Source: Casuarius casuarius
Lineage: Eukaryota > Chordata > Aves > Casuariiformes > Casuariidae
Assembly (NCBI GenBank): GCA_003342895.1
Contig: PTFA01000081.1
Coordinates: 2,370,181 to 2,434,180, forward strand
Reading direction: 5' to 3'
DNA: 64,000 nucleotides
Shown here one piece after another: positions 25,291 to 37,310 of this stretch. Position numbers and translations under genes: made by a program. Below the pieces are notes generated by a model that worked only from the letters and a program-made list of their open reading frames with translations, made no database searches and had not been told where the DNA came from. Every line of letters begins with the position of its first letter. Within the stretch, counting starts at the first letter, position 1.

Positions 25291-26769
25291 ACCACAGGGG
25301 GCTAAAACTATTCTGCTGACCCTTTGCAGCCTGGTGCCATAGGCACCTGCCTACTTGCTAATGTCTGCCCTGGTTTTAGTTATAAACAACAGATGGGTGC
25401 TGTGGCTAACCAGAGAATAAATGTATTTGCACCAGCCGATTTGCATCAGGGTTGTAGTCTTGTGTAATCCAGTCCTAGCAAGATATGGCAGTAGTGATAG
25501 TTGTACTGTGGCTGCAGATCTGGCTGTGGCTGTCAGCATCTGGAAGTATCTTCAGGTATCAGGGACCAACCTGGGGGCTGGTAGCTGTCCAGCTGTGGTA
25601 TTATGGAGGTTAGTGAGGTAGCAAAATGCACACTAGAAAACCTGGCAAATAGTAGTTNGTCTACTACATTCTGGTCATCAGGTAGTTGAAAGTGCATCCA
25701 CAGAGCTGGAATGAGATATCCTTCAGCTTCCAAATCCCAGTGTGTCATCCCAGGCAGGACCTGGCTTTAGGATGTTCTGTCTGCATGAGGGATATGCAAN
25801 GAGCATCCCAAGAGTGCTTATAAACGCTCCAGAAAACAGGAGCTCGACCAGACTTTNTTAGAAGTGAACACACTGGGTGACTCAGTGAGACTACCCATCA
25901 CCAGCAAATGAGTCTAAACTTTGATGTTAAAGGCCTAAATTCCAGAGAGTCCAAAGGTTTTACACAGCTGAGTGAAATGCCAAATTATGAAGGCATATCA
26001 GAGGTATAGTGCTGGATTAAGATCTGTATATATAGTGATGACCTGCTGCTGGTGGGTCATCCAAGAACATTTTCTATGCTGGGCTCAGCTTCTGACGGTT
26101 CAAATCATTAATAGCTGTCAAGGTGGTGGAAGAGTTTGATCCTGTGAGGTCCTCTCCAAAACCTAAGCAGGAGAATAAAGAGGCCTTTTAACAGGGAGTG
26201 GAATGCAAACGCTTGTTAAGATCAAGTGGTAAATTCATCACTCTCACTTGCAGAATTGTAGGCTGACAAACTGAGCCCACCGCCCGAAGAGAAGGAGAGC
26301 ATGGCCTGNAAGGCTTTCATGTAGAATACAAATACCGAGGTGCAGTAGAGGGCATAATTTTCCAGCTCTGTCACTTGGAGAGAAAATATTTTAGGCAACA
26401 ACACTGAATTTAACTTGCAGCCATAAAGTGTATATTGTTCTTGTAGGGCCACACTGGTGTTTTACTGAAGCAAATGGCAAAGCTCCCACTACGGGGGTTT
26501 GGCCCTCAGCAACTGCAATTCCGGAAGTTACTCTGTTATGTATTAGATGTAGAGAGAGGAAGGTTTCCAATCTAGCATTCTTTGATGCAAACAGCTTTTC
26601 ATATTTATGTCAAAAGGATGAAGTGTATCAGGTAAGCAGCATGCAAACATTTCCGAAGGCTGGGGTTATTGAATAGTACCTTAGAGTTTTAGTNAGAAAT
26701 CGCACAAGCGACTTTCCAAACGACTCCCATGCCTCTGGCATATCCAAATATATGGAAAAAACATGGGGT
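25291..26769. other. No gene recognised
   Basis: Unique-looking sequence with scattered Ns. No repeats, RNA genes or exon-like frames are recognised. Confidence 0.45.
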
Positions 26770-26866
26770 AGGCTTTTCAAAGGCATTAAGCATGCAGCCC
26801 CAATTAAGGGCTGTGTTAACTCAAATTCAATGTAAAGCCAGGTGTCTTACTTAGACGATCCCCAAT
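26770..26866 (+). repeat. Ancient spacer repeat, 'ttttcaaaggca' type
   Basis: The segment reads ggcttttcaaaggcattaag, then gcagccccaattaaggg, ttaactcaaattcaatgtaa and ggtgtcttacttag. This follows the layout 'attttcaaaggcacctaa...ttgaaagtcaatgggagttaggtgcctaa' seen in many reptile and bird genomes. It is heavily substituted. Confidence 0.45.
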
Positions 26867-28679
26867 GTATCATAGTTACAGTCAGGATTGCCATAAAGAG
26901 CAGTGTTACTTAGGACACAGGGAAAGATCTCAGCAAAGTTCTGCTGATTTAAAAAGGAGCAGAATTCGGCTCAGCCTCTGATCTAAAGACTTTGGCACAC
27001 TGGTTACCATTTGTCAGCTGCTCAGTGATAAAGTTGTAATAAAAAATGCCATTTGTGTATTCTCACCCTGTGGCAATCCACAAGAAATGAAAAATAATTT
27101 GAGTTAGTGTTTTTCTCTTTAACTCATGGGAAAGCTACCCTATGTTTAAAAAAAGGTCCCGCAGAGGTAAGAGCGTGCACGTGGACTGAGAGAAGCCGCT
27201 GTGTGGTAGTTTGTTATGTTGCAATTGTTTGTGTGTCAAAGCTCTGTGATACAGGAGCTTCTCTCTCTTTTTTTTTTTTTTCTTTTTGTTTTCCAGCTTC
27301 TCTTATCTTTTCTGGGGCTTCCTTTAAATTGCCATTTTCCCTGACAGAAAGGGGAAAGCATTTCTGTCATGACGTTCATAGGCGAATACTGAAATTGGAA
27401 GTTTGGCACCCATATACNGTTCCTTCTTTCTGTATGCCTGACTGTTGGAGATAAGCTATATCCCAGTCTCCTATGGGAGCAATACACACAGTGGTGTTTG
27501 GCCATTGTTGCTTTCAGCTTGGAACAGCATGATGCAAACTGCAACTTCTGTTTACATCAGTAAGTGATCACAGTGTGAACAGGCTGATGCTCACTCAGCA
27601 TCTCCGGTCCTTTAAGGTGGGCTGTAGCTGGAAGATGCCTTTATGATTAGCAGGCCCCTTCCAGACCCTCTGAAGCGGTCCAGCTTCTGAACAGCTGGCA
27701 GGCACCCTCCAGTTCAGACCATGTCAAACACCCATGCACGAATGGTGGGAATGTCCAGTTCTTTCATGTCTCTTTTACTTATAAGAATCATTTATTCATG
27801 TAAGGAAAGGGTCAAGTTTGAAGTGAGACCTGCACAAACAAAATCATGTCTGTGATGTGGCAGAAGCTGTGGTGGCTTCTGAGTGTGCCGAGGAGGAATA
27901 AAGTGTTTCCAGAAGCATGGGAAGAGCAGAGGTGGCTGGAGTGCCAGTGGAGAGAAAACACATGTCTTCTTGCCTCCAGAGCTTGGGAGCGCTTGCTGAG
28001 CCTCCCAGTGAGTGGAGCCAGAGCTGCTGGGGCTGCACAAGTCTTTTCTGTCTTATGAATCCTAGTNAGGTGGTGAGAGGTTCCCTATGGACTAGCTGCG
28101 TAGCGAGATCCATGGAGAGCTCACACTGCAGGGTGGAGAGTGACGCTTTGTCCTGGATGGAGATATGTTCTGGGGTCACTGTCAGCAGTGGGCTTTTGCT
28201 TCTCTGTACACTAGCAGTAACTAGCTATTGGATGAAAAGGCAGCAGGAACTAGCACATTTGGTTTAGATTTCATTAGCGTGGGTGTATTTCGTGGGCTAT
28301 TAAGAGGAATACAATTCCCATCATACAAGGGGCAAACTTGGAAAATAACATTTTTTTCAGTCCAAGGGGTGGGAAAATAAAACTCCTATAATGTTCTGGA
28401 GGGGAGACACCGGTGGCTCAGTGTACCCTATGCTTTACAGCAAGACAGAGGTAACTTGCACCTTCTAGGAAGCTGTGTAGGGCCTTGCTTGGGTGGGGAG
28501 CAGCTCTCTGGCTTCATGACAGTGCTCTGGCATAGCAGCTCCCATATGCCAAATTTTTAAAAATACAGTTACAAATACTCTTTGAGAGACCCTGAGGTTA
28601 ATGTGGGACAGCAGGTTATATCTAAAATGACTTGCTTCTTAGAAAGCAGTATTTGGTGAAAGGAGTGCAGTCTTTCTTC
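26867..28679. other. No gene recognised
   Basis: At 26925-26985 a short passage containing gcagaattcggctcagcctc resembles the 'agggcagaatttggccc' core of old spacer repeats. A (CT)n/T-rich tract lies at 27259-27294 and ends in ttttccag, which looks like a splice acceptor. The sequence after it has no open frame with a sensible donor, so an exon is not claimed. Overlapping frames at 27792-28267 on both strands have no homology. Confidence 0.4.
27259..27294 (+). repeat. (CT)n and poly-T tract
   Basis: Short CT run followed by about 14 T and further T-rich sequence. Simple repeat. Confidence 0.85.
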
Positions 28680-28780
28680 AGTTCAGCTACGTGGTGGCAA
28701 AACAATATTTTAGCCGGCGTGGAGGCAGCCAGATAGTTCATAAAAGACTCAGTAACTTAACATGATCTTTCTTGTATAGA
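28680..28780. promoter_or_regulatory. Candidate conserved non-coding element (weak)
   Basis: It includes aacaatattttagccggcgt, a SOX-like aacaat next to clustered CpGs that would normally have decayed in AT-rich DNA. This is weak evidence from texture alone. Confidence 0.18.
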
Positions 28781-31700
28781 ACTTGCTGTTCTTTGATCCA
28801 ACTAACTCAATCCAGGAGGGCTTTAAAAGGAGAGAAATAAAGTGTTTCTAATTAAAAATTTCAAAAAAGTTTTCAGGAAAAGAAAAAAAACAACAGAAGA
28901 ACATAAATGTAGAATTATTTAATTTAAAAAGTTTCCTAATTCTCCCCATGTTTCAACATGAAAGGTAGATCTGTGGCCAGCTTGTTAAGTAGAATCACTT
29001 GGCTACCGGCCCACACACATGGGTAGTGAGCCAAATTCTGCCCTGACTCCTCTCTGCTGAGGTGCTCNGCTGATGCTGATGCTGATTCTGCCNTAACGCT
29101 GATGTGCTACAGTGTGGCAAGAGGAGAGAGATGGAATCTGAGTGGGGACATTGCAAAACTGGCAAAATCAATAGTTGATTGGGTGCCATTTTTACAGCTG
29201 TTGGATGTTTAAAGTTGAGAGAGGAAAGCAGCTAGTGATTTTAGGACAAGGATAATTCCAGACCTTTATCTCCTCAAAAGGGGAGTGACCAAGAGTGAAA
29301 AAGTCTTTGAGGTCTTGCAACTTGCATGCGTGCTTCTCCTTGTCTACTTCTAAAGGTGACAAATTAGGGGAAGGGTTTTTGTGTTGGGGAAAAAAATCTT
29401 GTATGATATTTCCTAAGTAGGTTTAGGCCAGGATAAAACTTATTTGATCTCAGGTTTCACTACAATTTTGATCATTCCCTCTGGCATCTGGTGCCCATTT
29501 GTAAGGTACAAAATACGGAATCACTTAAAAGTATGCACAAGCAAATGTGAAATTTGTGCTAAAACAATGCACTTGGGGATTTTAATGCAGTAATTGACCC
29601 CTTCCTTGTTTGTCTGTCTAATGCTCACTTTGTTCTCCCTAGATCTCACAAGATACTAGGTTTACTTGCTAGAGAAGGGCTGCAGACTAGGGAAAACAAA
29701 AATTTGCTGAGAAAGCAGGAGAAGAGGTTAGTGGAAAAATCTTGTTTTCTCTGGGCAAGTAGTACTTGTTCTCATTGTGATCAACACCAGATAGTCTTCA
29801 GCTATGGTTTCTTGTTTTTCTCTCCACCCTGGAAGAGTTCTTTTGACCAGAACTGTTCTGCTTTACTGGTTTTACAGATCTGATAAAAAAAAATCTGAGA
29901 GCGATACGGTCTATTTCAGATAACAGCATATCGCTACTGAAAACCTTCCACCTCACAAATTCCCAGCTACCAAAGAGATTTACGGACAGTGGTGACAGCC
30001 CTAAGCTCTTCTGCTCCTGTTCTGCACATTCTGTCATGCTGGAGGCTTTTCATCTTTTGCAGGTAGATCTTAGATTTGTAACGTAAAAAAAAGTTGGTGA
30101 GAGTTTTGTGGCTGGCAGACTGAAAGGGAGAAGCAATGTGCCTCTGACTTCTGGGCAAGCTGTTGTGTTCACTCTAAAATAAATGGTCAGTGCTTCAAAA
30201 CCTCTGCGCTTCCCTGTGATGTGGATGGGGTCAAACCTGTATACTGCCACAAGGCTTGAAATGCGTGTTCTTTGGCCCAGAGTATGCAACTCTTTCAGGA
30301 AACTAGGAATTTAGTGTGGGACTAAGCTGCCTGAGCGCCTGCTCCCGTGCCCCAGTGCCTGGAGAGAGCTGCTGGTGGAGTTCACTGAACTGCTCTGATG
30401 GCGGAAGCAGGGGCAAGAGCCTTAGATTCCCAGGCATGGAGAGGCAGAGAGGGTCGGAGGAAGGTTGCCCTGCTCTTCCTTCACTCTTCCTTTCATTTGT
30501 CCACTAGCTGCCAAGGAGTGAGTACATCATGCTGCAGCTGCCTTGCAATAGTCTAATATTAAAAAACAGCAGAAAACCTGGCTGGATCTCTGTTAACTGC
30601 AGAAGAAAACCAGGGAAGAAAAGTACAGAAGACACATGCAGTGATCAGGGCTGATTAAATCAGAAATACTAACAGGAGAGAATGAGAAAAAACAATCCGG
30701 TTCCTTTGGCTGTCAATTTACCGTTCTTGCCATTACTATTTCGTCGTCTCTATCTCATCAGAAATTTTCTATCCCTTTTCAGTGGTGCCTCCTCATCTGC
30801 ATCCATTGCTCATACTCAGTCATCCCAGACTCTTCTCTCTCCCAGTGAGATCTCCCCGTTCTGGGTGAAACTGCTTTAATCAATAGGTGCAATGATTTCA
30901 GTATTTCCTATTCCAGCTCTTGGACTAATGCTTAGGTCCTCTGCCTCTGCAACACAGCAGGTAGAGACTTTTATGGAGCTCTCCCAAATGAACTTATGCC
31001 TTGCAGATCTTAAAGCCATAGTATGGCTCAAACTATTCATTCTGACAGAGAGACATTTCCAAAGATTTTGCCTGTGCGACCTCTCCTCCCCCCTTTTTTG
31101 GGCTTNTCCTCCCAGATGCATCGAAGTAGAGGTTAGGAACCAAAAAGCCCTTGCAGATCTTGTTCTTTGCTTCTCAGATGCCAAGCAGCTATTTGGATGC
31201 TGTAACCAGGCTTTCCTTACGCTAGCAGAACAGATTATAACCAGCATAGTCCCGTTCATAGCAATAAGCATGTAGTCTCTCAGGCTGTTAGTTTTTTCTG
31301 TCCCCAGAAGCAGGTGTGCAACAGAGGAAGGACTGCACAGCTAGATCATGATGCAGGACATGACATGTATTTGTCTTGCTTGGAAATCCCNAGGTTTGAA
31401 GTCTGATGATTAAGCGTTTCATTAAGTATTGCCTGATGCTGCGGTGGAGCCTGGAAAAGTGTGCTGTGCATTAGAGCACTTTCACATGCAGGAGCTGTAG
31501 GCCTCTGTTAGAAGAAGCCACTGGGGGAGAGCTGCGGCTGCTGTGTAGGAGAAAATCTTTGTTTGATAGGATCCAGTAGGTCCCTGAGAGAGGAAGAGGT
31601 GCAGCTGAGAGCAGCATGTGTCCAAGCGACGGGCTAAGCGCTGCGTACACATGCTGTACCACCTGCCTGTTCCCCAGGAGCCTCCTGAGGGGAAGCAGAA

Positions 31701-34700
31701 CAGGGCTGAGAATAAAAGAACTGTTCTTGGCAGAGGAGGAGAAAGAGGAGGATATTGAGGAGGGCCAGAAAGTCCCAGGCAGCTGGAAGACTGTCAGAAG
31801 TGAAAGACATGACTGGAAGGGTCCCAAAGACATTAAATGTGGGAGGAGATTTCCTCTATATCTTTAGATGAACTGGAAGGCATTTGGGGGGTGGCTGGTT
31901 CCCTGTCATCTCCTTATCACCATATTCAAACACCTCTTCTCCAGAGCCGTATCAGGAAAAAGAGATTTGTCAATGAACCACTCGCACCAGACAGTTCTGC
32001 TGCAGAGACCCTAAGTACAAGGCACTCTTTGGTCCTGTGGCTTGATGTAGTTAATACTTATCATCTCCACTCACAACCTTTTTGTCCTGAGAAAGAACCT
32101 GCTCATCATGATCAAAATAGTCTTATTTTAGAAAGAACCAAAATAAGAAATCCCTTTCGAATGGCAAACAGTTCCAATAAAGGGAGTTAAATCTTAGAAG
32201 AAGGATTCTTATGCCCTGAAAGTACCTCACTGCTGACAGATGATGTTGTGGTCAGTTATGTCTGCTTTGTATTGGCCAGTCTGATTTTCCTAGGTGCCAG
32301 CTGGGTCTGTGGGTTTTACCTGTGCAAGCAAGGAAAACTTTGTGTGATGCTAAGAACTCCCTGTTTAGGTGCCTGTGCATGAGCAGAAGATATGTGAAGT
32401 CATAGTTGGGTAAAGGATATTTTGCAGAAGAAAACAGTATGTAGCCTTTCTTCTGCACCAATGGGAATGACCTATGGTCTCTGCTTTTCTATTCAGCCTG
32501 TTGTTTATTACTCACAAACAATTGAAATAGCTCACATTTAAAGTGTTTGCTGATCTTAAAAACAAGACCCNATCAAAGAGGTACTCTCTGAAAGAAGTTT
32601 TCAACAATAATTTACTTCACTGTAATATGAACAAGCTTGAACTGAAACTTTTATGACCTATGACTTGTCAGATTTTTCTTCACAGACCTTAGCCTTTAGC
32701 ACATTTTTCATGATAATACAAACGAATCTGTTTATTATTTTCAGTTTAAAAAAGTAAAAATATTGCATCCTCATGAAAATTGCTTCATTGTTGGGGCTGT
32801 TTGAGTGGCCAGTGCAATATATCATTGTTTGATCTGGCAGAACCATCTATTTATAAGCTAGTATGTGTCAAACTATTTTTTTGGCAAAACTAAGAAGACA
32901 CCTGGTTTAGTTTAGATTCTTCGCTATGTAATTCCAAACATCACTTGGTCCTCTTGGATTGAAAACGTAGGCTAGAATCCAGACTTAAGAATGCTGCTGT
33001 CATTCATAAGATGCTCTGGGCCTCTGTTCTCAAGGTTCATGAGATCATAAATTCTTTTTTTTTTCCTTTTTTTTTTGATTCAAGTCTAGGCATAAACCCC
33101 AAATGGGGCATATATGCAAATGTAAGTGAGGTGCAACCAGTTCCACTCACAATTTTGGGAAGAGTAGCTTGGATTGACCAAAAGAGTTAGCAGCAATGTC
33201 ATTAAAGAAAGTTTGCTGACAAGCTCAAGAGGAGTAGGTCACCTTTGAGGAGTTGTCATAAAACTTGAGAAGATAGCACTACACATGGAGCAATGTTTGC
33301 AAACAAGAATTAGAGACATCATTGTATTTCTGTAGTTGCNTAAGTTTAAGGGAGCACATGATTGACTCACTGTTTTTAAAGAAGTTGAAAGGCTCAATTA
33401 AATAACAGTGCAATAATGNGATTAGAGAAGTGTCTTTACAGTTTACTAGTTCCCGCTCATTAGAGCTGATATAGGACATACTATTTCAATACAGTCTTAT
33501 ATTTCAATACAATTCCTTTTTTGAATCAGTTGCTGTTAAACAAAATTCAAGATGTAGATGTGAGTGTTTCTTGGTTGTAGAGTTCAGGAGTTTATATTGA
33601 TAGATTCATATTAATTTCAACTATAATTGCTTACAGGTTTCATAAAGGGCACTGGGGTCCTCACTGTCAAGTAACTGGATTGATGAGAGCTGTAGTACAC
33701 AATACTATGCACATGCTCAAGCAGATACATAAATGTGATATTGAAGGCGAGAAAGAAGACAAAGCTCTGTGGATGAGAGGGAGAGAGACAAGCATGAGGT
33801 AAGAAAAAGAAAGATGTAGACTGCCAATGAGTAAANGCACATTAAATGTAAATGCACATTAAAGGCAGCAGGCAGTCTGCTGTTGAACTGCTTCGGCTGT
33901 ACATTGTCAGGTTTGGACACTGGAAGTGGCTTTTTTGCTGCTAGTCATGGCTGGTTTTGTGAGCACAGGCTAGCTAAGCTATGTTGGTGACAAACTGAGG
34001 TTGGAGAGATCGGGCACAAAGCTGACCAGATGTGACCAGCTTAGACCAGCTGTTCATATGCTGTGTTCCTTGTTAAAGCAGTGCTGTGGTCCATTCTGCC
34101 CGAAGACATCATGCCGTTGCATCAATAGCGTCTTCAGCCTTTAATAGTTTTTTTTTCCTTTCTGGTGGATCTTCTTTTGTTGAACAGAGGGACCCCTTTG
34201 CAATGAGCTGACCAGTTGTCTAAATAGGCTCCAGCCCATCTTGATTATTTTCTCTTCATCCTCCTGGTGAGGGAGATAGGTGGTCTGAAAAACAGAATCC
34301 AAGTGAAATGGTTCATGCCCAGAGCAGCTAAACAAACCTATGCTTTGAGGCCAAGTTAATTTTCATAATTTATCTTGTAATATAAGCCAATGCAGTAGTT
34401 TAAGACAAATTTACTTTAAGCTTTGAAGGGCAAAGGACCTGTATATTTAACCACAGGCTAAGTTTGACTTAAGTACACTGAAGTCAGCAATGACTATTGC
34501 CTCAGTGACCTCGTATCTCCTACTAGGCAAAGTCCTTCTGTTTCTGCAGCCTGCATTGTGACACTCCTCAGTAATACAATCTTGACGGTGCACTGGGAAA
34601 AAGAAATGGAACTGGATTCTGCATATGAACAGATGAACACTTACCAAAGTAGTGAGCAAACCTCTGTATCATCATTTCTAATGTTTGTTAGGTACTCAGT

Positions 34701-36639
34701 TGTGCAGTAANTGAAGAGTTAGGCACCCAAAACTGGGACTGATGACAACCAGCTTGCAGAAAGACTGTGAAAGCAGCCAGGAGAAATATCAAAGAGAAAA
34801 GGGTGTCTGAAATATTTCCCTTCAAAGTTACCTCAGGTTATTCAAAGTGCCTGCAGGCTGTGTTTAACCAGCTTTGTGAGGCTGTGCTTCACAGTCCAAA
34901 ACAGTTTGGTGCACTTTGGTGTTGAGCTCCATCGGATAGGATTTCTTTTAAAATACAGCCAAATGAAGTCACAGTAGTGACTGTCTTCTCCATAATAAAC
35001 CTCAAGTTGCAACACTTGGTGAGAAGTGGAAGAGGTGGGTTTTAGAACTTCTTTAGCCCAAAGGCAATTTCTAATCCACCTCATCCAGCTGTTGAAGCTG
35101 TCAGGGGCCAGAGGGGAAGGAGTGAGAGGGCATTACTCTAGCCACGGAAGATGACATTCCTTTGGCTTCCAGTAGTCCCCATTCTTAAAACACTGTACCT
35201 ATTTCACTGGTGACTCTTTAATGCAAAACACAGAAACTGTCCAGTTACACGGGGGTTCTGTGTCTTAGCTATTTTGATTCTGGTATCCAAAACCCATCCA
35301 GCTTGCACTGTAGCACTAAATGCTTAGCTTGATGTGACCTTAAATATTTTTTCCACTCAAAATGTGAAGCATCATCTTGCTATTAATTGAGCATCTTCTC
35401 TGATGAGATCATTCCTTTTCTTAGCTGTCTATTACCAATTCCAGGCTTTTTAAATGAATGGGAGTTACGCAAATATGCATGATAAACACCTTCATTGAAA
35501 ATCAGGCAGTAGTTGTGCCAGTCCAATCTCTGATGGTTAAAAGGGAGAATGTTTAGATTTTGGAGGCTGAAAAGGTAGTCAAGCTAAGAACCCAGGGAAA
35601 GTGAAAGAAAACATTATCAAGGTTCAGTAAAAGGGCTACATTTTTTGTTTTATCATTACGGATTCTTTCCTGTAACTCTTGCAGAAGTAGTGGGACAGTA
35701 CCATTTCATTTAGCATGCGCTGGGTTTGAGTTCTTAACCAGTGAGAGAAGGCAGGATGTTGTGGACTGGGAACATTTCACATTGCATGGACTGAGCATTC
35801 AGTGCTTGAGACAGTGAGATGACTTTTTTTGGTTTTGTTTTTCCTATGCAAGTAGGTAACTGCCCAAATTTTCCAGATATTTTTCTTAAAAACTAAAAAC
35901 AAAATTGTGAACATCTTCCACTGTTTTTAAATGCAATATTTAATTTGGACGCAGAGATAGAATTGTTTAAAGAGACTGGGATAATAGTAGACTTTGGTAG
36001 ATTAATATTCTATAAAAAATGTGAACTCCTTGAGCTGTTTCTTAGACAGTTATCAGTTTGTCTTTGAAGGACTTGAATGTCCGTCAGTCTCCCGTATTTC
36101 TGGGTTTGCCAGTTTTAGGGATCCTAAGATCTTTTATTGGAACCTCAGGTTTCTGAAACACTGCTTTACCTTTAACTCTGCAGGGCTTTGTTCAAGAGTC
36201 AGTATTTCTTGGAGACAACATGCCAGCACTTACCCAATACACCCAGTACACAGATTCATAGTAATAGTATTCATAGTAACAAAATGACTCAAAATACTTG
36301 CCTCAGGCTTAAGAATGTCCTTTTACTCTGCACTCAATTCCATATTGTTGTTCTGCTCCCTTAAGACTTCTTTGCCTCCTCTTGTACCTATTCATTACAA
36401 CTAATGAAATCAGTCTTGTGTATCTANCATTGACACCATAAGGATAAAGAGAGTGCAGGCCATTGGAATGACTAATTTAGTTCGTCTTCCGTATGTGATA
36501 TGGAGTCCCAACCAAGGGTCCTTGATGCTCTTGAACGCTTGCTACCTGAGCCCCTCACAGTGAAGTAGCACTGCCTGTAGTGCTGCTTCCAGTTCTCTAC
36601 ATGTCATGCTAAGAAGTGCGGCCTATCCCAGAGGTGGAA
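28781..36639. other. No gene recognised; minor repeats
   Basis: At 29033-29068 gccaaattctgccctgact resembles the core of old spacer repeats and runs into a (GCTGAT)n patch at 29069-29090. A 17-base unit is duplicated in tandem at 33832-33865. T-rich tracts lie at 33053-33078. Frames of up to about 130 codons at 30876-31275 overlap on both strands with an N and show no family resemblance. No RNA gene is recognised. Confidence 0.45.
33832..33865 (+). repeat. 17-base tandem duplication
   Basis: taaangcacattaaatg at 33832-33848 is followed directly by taaatgcacattaaagg at 33849-33865. The two units differ at one or two bases apart from the N. Confidence 0.8.
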
Positions 36640-37310
36640 GCATAGATTTGTTTTACGATTGCATTACACACAACAACACAAGCTAGTAGATGCTGCTTTT
36701 TATTTGGTGGTAATCTTGATCAATAGCTGCTAAATCATTTTCAGAAGAAAAATAAATGGGAAGAAAAATTCACATTTATATTCCAGCTGTACATAGGGAT
36801 CTTGGGTTTTCCCCCTATCCTCCCCTCCTAGGGCTTGTCAGCAGTATGAATTTATAGTAATAAAAGCCAGACTTATTTCCAATGCAGGTGTTTCTAGAGT
36901 GATTGTAATCTTTCTGATTAACTGCATCTGCAAGAGATCTCATCATTACAAGCAAGGTATAAAAGAACGTGCCCCTAAAGCAGTGAACTGGCAATTAAAA
37001 TAGTATTATAGGCTCTGAGCCTCATGGGATTGCAGGGTGACTTTGGAAATATATTAAGGTTAGTTCTAAAGATGTCATTGTCACCAAGGTCCTACAACAC
37101 TGCAGCAGCATAATGGACTGGCAAAGGCAAAGAGCCTGATGAAACGAGGTAGTGCTGAAATCCAGCTTTCAGAGATGAAGCTGCATTAAGACAGATTAGG
37201 GGCCCTTATCAAACTTTGCGTCCCAGCAGGCTGTGCTAAGTCATCTGCCTCATTAAGGAAAAGGCTGCAGAAAAGTAAGTTGCTGATCTTGTGAAAATAG
37301 CATTTTACTG
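36640..37310. promoter_or_regulatory. Candidate conserved non-coding element cluster
   Basis: This 670-base block has no repeat signature and is rich in plausible factor sites: tgctaagtcat at 37233-37243 (MAF/AP-1 half site), cttatcaaactttgcgtccc around 37205-37224, repeated cattaag (37184-37190 and 37250-37256), and atcattacaagcaagg before a TATAAAAG at 36958-36965. Such texture is typical of vertebrate developmental enhancers. The TATA-like string alone is not taken as a promoter. No alignment supports the call. Confidence 0.38.

Noticed and set aside
27259..27296. CT/T tract ending in ttttccag, acceptor-like
   Set aside because: The sequence following has no exon-like frame with a good donor, so the tract is more simply a simple repeat.
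36958..36965. TATAAAAG in a conserved-looking block
   Set aside because: There is no downstream exon or start signal; it is kept only as part of the regulatory candidate.
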